Origin: CAXXIC01 sp049315325
GTDB taxonomy: Bacteria > Bacteroidota > Bacteroidia > Bacteroidales > UBA7332
Length of the DNA stretch: 64,000 nt
Direction: 5' to 3'
NCBI GenBank assembly: GCA_049315325.1
Contig: JBMOKJ010000004.1
Coordinates: forward strand, 1 to 64,000
Shown here: in pieces, positions 58,376 to 64,000 of the stretch
Position numbering within the stretch: the stretch's first letter is position 1
Layout of the letters: each line of letters opens with the position of its first letter
Program-made: the position numbers and the translations under genes
Notes under the pieces: model-generated
What the model saw: the letters and a program-made list of their open reading frames with translations, nothing else
What the model was told of the DNA's origin: nothing
The model's database searches: none

Positions 58376-60511
58376 ATGAGACTACAATTTAAAGATATAG
58401 ATATTAATGCAGGATATGCACTGGCTCAAGAAGCCATTCCTGTAAGCCAAAAATCAAATTGGTTGACTCCTGAGCAGATTCCTGTGAAGAGCACTTACAC
58501 CAAAGCGGATCTCGAAGGAATGGAGCACCTGAATTATGTTGCCGGCCTTCCTCCTTATCTGCGTGGCCCTTATAGTGGGATGTACGCAATGCAACCGTGG
58601 ACTGTGCGTCAGTATGCAGGATTCTCTACCGCAGAAGAGTCGAACGCATTCTACCGTCGTAACCTTGCTGCTGGTCAGAAAGGTCTTTCGGTAGCATTCG
58701 ATTTGCCAACACACCGCGGATACGATGCCAACCACGAACGTGTGGTAGGTGACGTAGGAAAAGCCGGTGTGTCGATCTGTTCTATAGAGGATATGAAAGT
58801 GTTGTTCGACCAAATTCCGTTGAACAAGATGTCTGTTTCGATGACGATGAATGGTGCGGTATTGCCAATTTTGGCATTCTACATCAACGCTGGTCTGGAG
58901 CAAGGTGCGAAACTCGAAGAGATGGCGGGAACCATCCAAAATGACATTTTGAAAGAGTTTATGGTGCGTAATACTTATATTTATCCACCAGAATTTTCGA
59001 TGAAAATCATTGCCGACATCTTCGAATACACTTCGCAAAAGATGCCGAAATTCAATTCAATTTCGATTTCGGGATACCACATGCAAGAGGCAGGTGCAAC
59101 GGCTGACATCGAGTTGGCTTACACTTTGGCTGATGGGTTGGAGTATCTACGTGCTGGAGTGAATGCTGGAATGGACATCGATGCCTTTGCACCACGTTTG
59201 TCGTTCTTTTGGGCAATTGGAATGAACCACTTTATGGAAATCGCCAAAATGCGTGCTGCACGTATGTTGTGGGCTAAAATCGTAAAAGAGTTCAATCCGA
59301 AAAATCCAAAATCATTGGCGTTGCGTACACACTCGCAAACGTCGGGTTGGTCGTTGACCGAGCAAGATCCGTTCAACAACGTAGGTCGTACTTGTATTGA
59401 GGCGATGGCTGCAGCATTGGGTCACACCCAGTCGCTCCACACCAACGCATTGGACGAAGCGATTGCTTTGCCAACCGATTTTTCTGCACGTATTGCACGT
59501 AATACTCAGATTTATATTCAAGAAGAAACTTATATTTGCAAAGAAGTTGATCCATGGGCGGGTTCTTACTACGTAGAAACCCTCACCAACGAGTTAGCTC
59601 AAAAAGCGTGGGCACTCATCGAAGAGGTGGAAAGCCTTGGCGGTATGGCGAAAGCAATCGAAACTGGTGTGCCAAAATTGCGCATCGAAGAGGCTGCTGC
59701 TCGCACACAAGCGCGCATCGACTCGGGCAACCAAATCATTGTGGGTGTGAACCGCTACCGTTTGGAGAAAGAAGATCCAATTGACATTCTCGAAGTGGAC
59801 AATACCGCAGTGCGCAAACAACAAATCGAGCGCCTCGGCGAATTGAAAGCAGCGCGCGACGAAAATGCAGTGAAAGCCGCATTAGCAGCTATCACCAAAT
59901 GTGCTGAAACGAAAGAGGGCAATTTGCTCGAATTGGCAGTTGAAGCAGCGCGTGTTCGTGCTTCGTTGGGTGAGATTTCCGATGCTTGCGAAGCAGTATC
60001 AGGACGTTATAAAGCAATTATCAGAACCATAGCAGGCGTGTATTCATCAGAAACAAAAGGCGACGCAGACTTTCAGAAAGCTTGCGAATTGGCAGAGAAA
60101 TTTGCTAAAAAAGAGGGTCGCCAACCTCGTATTATGATTGCAAAAATGGGTCAGGACGGTCACGACCGTGGTGCGAAAGTAGTCGCTACAGGATATGCCG
60201 ACTGTGGATTCGACGTGGATATGGGACCATTGTTCCAAACTCCTGCCGAAGCTGCTCGTCAAGCGGTAGAAAACGATGTCCACGTGTTGGGCGTTTCTTC
60301 GCTCGCAGCAGGTCACAAAACGCTTGTACCACAAGTTATGGCAGAGTTGAAGGCATTAGGTCGTGAAGACATTATCGTGATTGCCGGTGGGGTTATTCCT
60401 GCACAAGACTACGATTATCTCTACCAAGCTGGCGTTTCTGCGATCTTTGGTCCTGGTTCGTCAGTAGCGAAAGCTGCGGTTCAGATTCTTGAAATCTTGT
60501 TGGAAGATTAA
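58376..60511 (+). CDS. mutB: Methylmalonyl-CoA mutase large subunit
   Basis: The 711-residue catalytic subunit. Substrate barrel motifs include FSTAEESNAFYRRNLAAGQKGLSVAFDLPTHRGYDANHERV and RTHSQTSGWSLTEQDPFNNVGRTCIEAMAAALGHTQSLHTNA. The C-terminal B12 domain has GQDGHDRGAK with the cobalt-ligating His, and LSSLAAGHKTLVPQ. The MutA-MutB heterodimer is standard in propionigenic Bacteroidales. Confidence 0.97.
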   Translation: MRLQFKDIDINAGYALAQEAIPVSQKSNWLTPEQIPVKSTYTKADLEGMEHLNYVAGLPPYLRGPYSGMYAMQPWTVRQYAGFSTAEESNAFYRRNLAAGQKGLSVAFDLPTHRGYDANHERVVGDVGKAGVSICSIEDMKVLFDQIPLNKMSVSMTMNGAVLPILAFYINAGLEQGAKLEEMAGTIQNDILKEFMVRNTYIYPPEFSMKIIADIFEYTSQKMPKFNSISISGYHMQEAGATADIELAYTLADGLEYLRAGVNAGMDIDAFAPRLSFFWAIGMNHFMEIAKMRAARMLWAKIVKEFNPKNPKSLALRTHSQTSGWSLTEQDPFNNVGRTCIEAMAAALGHTQSLHTNALDEAIALPTDFSARIARNTQIYIQEETYICKEVDPWAGSYYVETLTNELAQKAWALIEEVESLGGMAKAIETGVPKLRIEEAAARTQARIDSGNQIIVGVNRYRLEKEDPIDILEVDNTAVRKQQIERLGELKAARDENAVKAALAAITKCAETKEGNLLELAVEAARVRASLGEISDACEAVSGRYKAIIRTIAGVYSSETKGDADFQKACELAEKFAKKEGRQPRIMIAKMGQDGHDRGAKVVATGYADCGFDVDMGPLFQTPAEAARQAVENDVHVLGVSSLAAGHKTLVPQVMAELKALGREDIIVIAGGVIPAQDYDYLYQAGVSAIFGPGSSVAKAAVQILEILLED

Positions 60512-60548
60512 GAAGCCCCACTAAATCTCCCCCAAGGGGAGACTTAGA
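60512..60548. repeat. GC-rich intergenic repeat, copy 3
   Basis: GCCCCACTAAATCTCCCCC and GGGGAGACTT: the third member of the family seen at 12768-12835 and 49242-49345. It starts directly after the mutB stop. Confidence 0.6.
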
Positions 60549-60551
60549 TAC

Positions 60552-60591
60552 AAACCCCGAAGTCGATTTATTGGCTTCGGGGTTTCGTTTT
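60552..60591 (+). terminator. Terminator of mutAB
   Basis: AAACCCCGAAG (60552-60562) pairs with CTTCGGGGTTT (60575-60585), followed by CGTTTTAAA. Confidence 0.88.
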
Positions 60592-60641
60592 AAATGAAAG
60601 TTTATGAAAATTTGCACCTAATCAGTCATCACGACTAACCG

Positions 60642-61757
60642 TTATGCTAAGATAGTTTCTACATTGTGGAGTGGGAGAGACCACGCATCCGCCACACCTT
60701 TGTAAACGATTTTTCCGTTGGCAATATTCAAGCCTTTACGAAGCTCGGTGTTTTTCGTACAAGCCGTTTGCCATCCTTCGTTTGCCAATTGAATGGCATA
60801 GGGAAGCGTGGCGTTCGTAAGGGCTAAGGTTGAGGTGTAAGGCACTGCTCCGGGCATATTGGCCACGCAGTAGTGCACAATGTCGTCGATCACAAAGGTC
60901 GGGTTTTCGTGCGTAGTCGGAGTGCAGGTTTCGATACATCCACCTTGATCCACCGCCACATCCACCACTACCGTGCCAGGGTTCATTAGTTTCAACATAT
61001 CTCGGGTGATGAGGTGTGGCGCTTTAGCTCCGGGAATCAACACGGCACCAATCACCAAATCAGCCTGTGCAATAGCTTCGCGTATGTTGTAGTGGTTCGA
61101 CATCAGAGTGGTCACGTTTGCTGGCATCACGTCAGCCAAATAACGCAAACGTGTCAGATTGACATCGATGATGGTGACTTTTGCACCCATTCCTGCAGCC
61201 ATCTTGGCCGCTTGTGTGCCTACCACACCACCGCCGAGTACGACTACATTGGCTGGAGCAACACCAGGAACACCACCCAAGAGGATGCCTTTTCCTTTCA
61301 TCGGTTTTTCGAGGTATTTCGCCCCCTCTTGTATCGACATTCTACCTGCTACTTCCGACATTGGAATCAACAACGGCAGACTGCGATCGGTTTTCTCCAC
61401 TGTCTCGTAAGCTAAACAAACAGCTCCACGCTCAATCATGGCGTGAGTGAGTGGCTCCGACGACGCAAAGTGGAAGTAGGTGAAGAGCAGTTGGTCTTTT
61501 TTGATTAACGCATATTCCGAAGCGATGGGTTCTTTCACCTTCATAATCATATCGGCAATGTCGTAAACAGCCTCGATGGTTGGCAAAACAATTGCTCCCG
61601 CTTGTTTGTAAGCTTCATCGGTAAATCCACTGTTTTCGCCAGCAGTAGATTGCAAATAAACGGTGTGACCGTTTTTATTCATCTCAGCAACACCAGCAGG
61701 CGTTAACGCCACGCGGTTTTCGTTGTTTTTTATCTCTTTTGGAACGCCTATTTTCAT
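60642..61757 (-). CDS. ald: Alanine dehydrogenase
   Basis: A 371-residue NAD-dependent enzyme interconverting alanine and pyruvate plus ammonia. N-terminal MKIGVPKEIKNNENRVALTPAG is diagnostic, with the catalytic Lys in MIMKVKEP and His in FTYFHFASSEP. The NAD fold has VVLGGGVVGTQAAKMAAGMGAKVTIIDVN. It is divergent from an Lrp-type gene that likely controls it. A TATATTTG -7 box on the minus strand is at 61795-61802. Confidence 0.96.
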   Translation of the reverse strand: MKIGVPKEIKNNENRVALTPAGVAEMNKNGHTVYLQSTAGENSGFTDEAYKQAGAIVLPTIEAVYDIADMIMKVKEPIASEYALIKKDQLLFTYFHFASSEPLTHAMIERGAVCLAYETVEKTDRSLPLLIPMSEVAGRMSIQEGAKYLEKPMKGKGILLGGVPGVAPANVVVLGGGVVGTQAAKMAAGMGAKVTIIDVNLTRLRYLADVMPANVTTLMSNHYNIREAIAQADLVIGAVLIPGAKAPHLITRDMLKLMNPGTVVVDVAVDQGGCIETCTPTTHENPTFVIDDIVHYCVANMPGAVPYTSTLALTNATLPYAIQLANEGWQTACTKNTELRKGLNIANGKIVYKGVADAWSLPLHNVETILA

Positions 61758-61794
61758 AATCGTAAACCATTTGTTGGGTTAGTCTATTTCATTA

Positions 61795-61859
61795 CAAATA
61801 TAGTTTTAAAAGAAAATATTTGTTCTATATGAATTAAATTAGGAAAATATTTATATTTG
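61795..61859. promoter_or_regulatory. Divergent ald/lrp promoter region
   Basis: TATATTTG on the minus strand (61795-61802) serves ald and TATATTTG on the plus strand (61852-61859) serves the Lrp gene. The two -7 boxes face outward within a shared AT-rich region, where a regulator could bind both. Confidence 0.45.
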
Positions 61860-61958
61860 TAGGGTTGTTTACAGATAATATTTCGTTAGTAGGTGTTTTA
61901 TCATAAACAAAAAAGAAAAATTGTCTGCAAAATCACACTCACCTCAAAATCGGATACA

Positions 61959-62420
61959 ATGAATATCGACGAAACTGACAAAAAGATCTTGCGATTGCTG
62001 CAAGAAGATGCTCATTTGACGCTAAAAGACATTGCAAATCAGATTAATCTATCGCTCACTCCGGTGCACGATCGGGTGAAACGACTAGAGAAAGAGGGGT
62101 TGATTGAGAAGTATGTGACGATTCTCAACAAGAAGAAGATGGGGAATAATTTGACGGTCTATTGCCAAGTGACGTTGGTGAAACAGACCATCGATTTGTC
62201 GGGTGCTTTTAACGAGGCGATACTCGGTTTCCCCGAAGTGGTAGAGTGCAATTTCGTTTCTGGTAGTTTCGACTACATGTTAAAGGTAGTTTTGCCTGAT
62301 ATGGAGAGTTACTATGATTTTCACCAGAAGAAATTATCTGTTTTGCCTTCGGTCGATCAAATACATAGTTATTTTGTTATTTCTGGAGTTAAGGAGACGA
62401 CTGCGCTGCCAATCTATTGA
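61959..62420 (+). CDS. Lrp/AsnC-family transcriptional regulator
   Basis: A 153-residue regulator from ATG 61959; longer upstream reading adds 22 non-homologous residues. The HTH is DETDKKILRLLQEDAHLTLKDIANQINLSLTPVHDRVKRLEKEGLI, and the RAM effector domain follows (CQVTLVKQTIDLSGAFNEAILGFPEVVECNFVSGSFDYMLKVVLPDMESY). It is divergent from ald, so it is likely alanine- or amino-acid-responsive; the effector is inferred from the neighbour only. Confidence 0.93.
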   Translation: MNIDETDKKILRLLQEDAHLTLKDIANQINLSLTPVHDRVKRLEKEGLIEKYVTILNKKKMGNNLTVYCQVTLVKQTIDLSGAFNEAILGFPEVVECNFVSGSFDYMLKVVLPDMESYYDFHQKKLSVLPSVDQIHSYFVISGVKETTALPIY

Positions 62421-62433
62421 TTCCTATTCGTAC

Positions 62434-62466
62434 AAAAAAAGCCCTTCATTTCTGAAGAGCTTTTTT
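62434..62466. terminator. Bidirectional terminator between lrp and T9SS cargo
   Basis: A-run, small stem GC-CTTCA / TGAAG-GC, T-run. It separates two convergent genes and can work in both directions. Confidence 0.7.
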
Positions 62467-62484
62467 GTGAAAGAGAAAATTTTC

Positions 62485-64000
62485 TTATTTAAGAACGATT
62501 CGTTTGACCGTTTGACCTTTGTTGTTGCTTGCTTTAATCACATACACCCCTTGAGTTAAATTCGTCGGAACGGTTGTAATTCCATTCGGCGTGTATGTTG
62601 CTTTTATTAAGCAATTGCCCAACTCGTTGAAGATATCGATGCTTCCACCTTTATCGCTTCGGTTATTGATGTAAACGATGCCATTCTTGTTGTAAATATT
62701 GATCATCTTGGTGGCTTCGTAAAGATCCACGCCAGTAGTATTGGTCACTATTCTAAAGCGTTTCACAGGATCAGAAGCCGCAGCAGTGAACGAGTAGGTC
62801 GAACCACTGGTTGTGATGTCCGTTGTCATGTTGGTCACTAAATCTTCGAGGTAGATTTTATCGTACACCTGATTAGCATTCTGATGAGTCACGGTGATGT
62901 TGAATTCGGTATCGTTACCCGGTTTGAAGCCTACATAAAGGTCGTTCATGTCTGGTACACCTGCAATTTGATAGGCTTCGATGTCGTTTTGATCAGGCAC
63001 GAAGATTTGACTGATGCCATCATCGCCCATCATCTTCTTACCATCCCATCCGTTGTCGAATCCATTTGTGCAAGAAGGGTCGGTGAAAATCCAGACTTTA
63101 TCTGAGAAGTTGAGACTCTTCACTGCAATAAGTGTACCCACTGGCAATACAGCATCGCGTTGCTTGATAGTGTTTTTCATCACAGCAGAATAAGGAATGG
63201 TGAAAGATCCACCCGCCGCATTGGTTGCTTTGACCACGAATCCTTGCATCGAAGGAATCTGGCGAAGAAGCCCCATGTTTCCTGCGGTAAACTTGGTTGA
63301 CACAGCATAGCGGCTCGGAATAATCTCTGTACTGTCTGTTGAGGTTGTTTCACCGTGATTCCCAAACCAGTCGAGATAGGTACCCGCATTGTATTGATAG
63401 ACGGTGTTATCGGTGTTAGCTCCGAAATCAATTTGTCGAATATCAATAGCAGCCGTGTATGGGTTCCCAAATACACTCTGACCGTGGAAATAGGCGGTAG
63501 GGGTGTATGGCAATGATTGTGTGAAATCGCTGTGTTCCAACACTCCAGCGAAAGAGTATGTTGTTGGATTCGGTTGCACGATTTCGTACCCTTTGGTGTT
63601 GCTCAATGTTCCACCCGTTACACGGAGTGTAGTTCCATTGTTTCGTTTTCTCCATACATCAGCAAACACAGTTACCGATTCATCCCATTCGTACATCAAG
63701 AATTGATTGTAGTCAGTAGTAAACACGCTGCTGAATGGAATAGACTTAACCGGAATACTCATAAACTGCCATTTGTATTTGTTGTTGACTGGCATCGATA
63801 AGTTCCAACTGGCTTTAGAGTACAATTCGACAGTACCCGATGGATTACCATTTGCCCAAACCAAAGAGCCATTTGCCAATGTTGCACTTGATTTGATCAC
63901 AAGAGCAGATGCTGCACCATTGTTTACGAATTGTCCACTCAGCGCACCACCCGTTACATTGAGGTGCATGGCAGGATTAATAGTCAATTTAGGCGTGATT
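62485..64000 (-). CDS. Type IX secretion cargo protein, 5' end beyond the window
   Basis: The open frame continues past the right edge, so only the C-terminal 505 residues or so are seen. The body is rich in Asn, Thr and Gly with short beta-strand motifs (WQFMSIPVKSIPFSSVFTTDYNQFLMYEWDESV, VFGNPYTAAIDIRQIDF). The last 80 residues are a type A T9SS sorting domain: NRSDKGGSIDIFNELGNCL, GITTVPTNLTQGVYVIKAS, then NKGQTVKRIVLK. It is exported and probably attached to the surface. No enzymatic motif is recognised in the part visible. Confidence 0.88.
   Translation of the reverse strand, partial: ITPKLTINPAMHLNVTGGALSGQFVNNGAASALVIKSSATLANGSLVWANGNPSGTVELYSKASWNLSMPVNNKYKWQFMSIPVKSIPFSSVFTTDYNQFLMYEWDESVTVFADVWRKRNNGTTLRVTGGTLSNTKGYEIVQPNPTTYSFAGVLEHSDFTQSLPYTPTAYFHGQSVFGNPYTAAIDIRQIDFGANTDNTVYQYNAGTYLDWFGNHGETTSTDSTEIIPSRYAVSTKFTAGNMGLLRQIPSMQGFVVKATNAAGGSFTIPYSAVMKNTIKQRDAVLPVGTLIAVKSLNFSDKVWIFTDPSCTNGFDNGWDGKKMMGDDGISQIFVPDQNDIEAYQIAGVPDMNDLYVGFKPGNDTEFNITVTHQNANQVYDKIYLEDLVTNMTTDITTSGSTYSFTAAASDPVKRFRIVTNTTGVDLYEATKMINIYNKNGIVYINNRSDKGGSIDIFNELGNCLIKATYTPNGITTVPTNLTQGVYVIKASNNKGQTVKRIVLK

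Overview
The window reads as chromosome of a member of the Bacteroidales (phylum Bacteroidota). The evidence is the TAnnTTTG-type -7 promoter boxes, a PorT-family protein and a C-terminal type IX secretion sorting domain, a fused GldF/GldG protein, a complete moxR-batABCDE cluster, paired methylmalonyl-CoA mutase subunits, and lipoproteins with FSC or WSC lipoboxes. A propionate-forming anaerobe of the Paludibacter kind would fit, but the genus is only a guess. No plasmid, phage, IS element, rRNA or CRISPR array is visible. | Layout. 1-3.3 kb: agmatine-to-putrescine genes (aguB, aguA) and a nitronate-monooxygenase-like flavoprotein, all on the minus strand. 3.4-7.4 kb: a tight five-gene plus-strand operon with a NikR-like regulator, a His-rich nickel transporter, larE, larB and larC. 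This is nickel uptake plus nickel-pincer nucleotide (NPN) cofactor synthesis, and it is the most interesting locus here because the regulator has lost three of the four canonical nickel ligands. 7.4-15.1 kb: trhO, a membrane-anchored unknown, purU, an AT-rich Mrr-type restriction endonuclease gene, hisH-hisA-hisF and porT. 15.1-22 kb: a minus-strand run miaA, kdsA, a phosphodiesterase, a 5'-nucleotidase split over two genes, and a GH3/beta-lactamase fusion. 22.4-29.4 kb: pyrE, an SRPBCC protein, argH, an aldo/keto reductase, a Rieske-like lipoprotein, tRNA-Gly and tRNA-Leu with promoter and terminator, and the gldFG fusion. 29.4-40.9 kb: ferredoxin-like protein divergent from a Crp/Fnr regulator, groES-groEL behind a sigma-54-like promoter, S41 protease, tilS, dnaJ and grpE, an ABC exporter and ahpC. 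41.2-45 kb: a decayed OmpA-SPOR pseudogene, a tandem pair of unknown paralogues and a small beta-barrel protein. 45.2-53.8 kb: moxR, DUF58, a BatD-like protein and batA to batE. 53.9-56.2 kb: PAP2 phosphatase, a small HTH protein and a DUF2007-USP fusion. 56.4-64 kb: mutA-mutB, alanine dehydrogenase divergent from an Lrp-type regulator, and the 3' part of a gene for a type IX secreted protein that runs off the right edge. | Intergenic DNA carries several families of short dispersed repeats: TTGGCACATT words, ACTTAC words, GC-rich CCCC/GGGG hairpins and a CACAGATTACAC hairpin. Some reach into genes and supply the MiaA C-terminus or a start codon. | How genes connect: the nickel transporter and the lar genes together supply a cofactor whose client enzyme (LarA or a homologue) is not in the window. 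PorT and the edge gene are machinery and cargo of the same secretion system. MutA and MutB form one heterodimer of the succinate-propionate pathway. HisH and HisF form one synthase. The bat cluster is one membrane and periplasmic complex.
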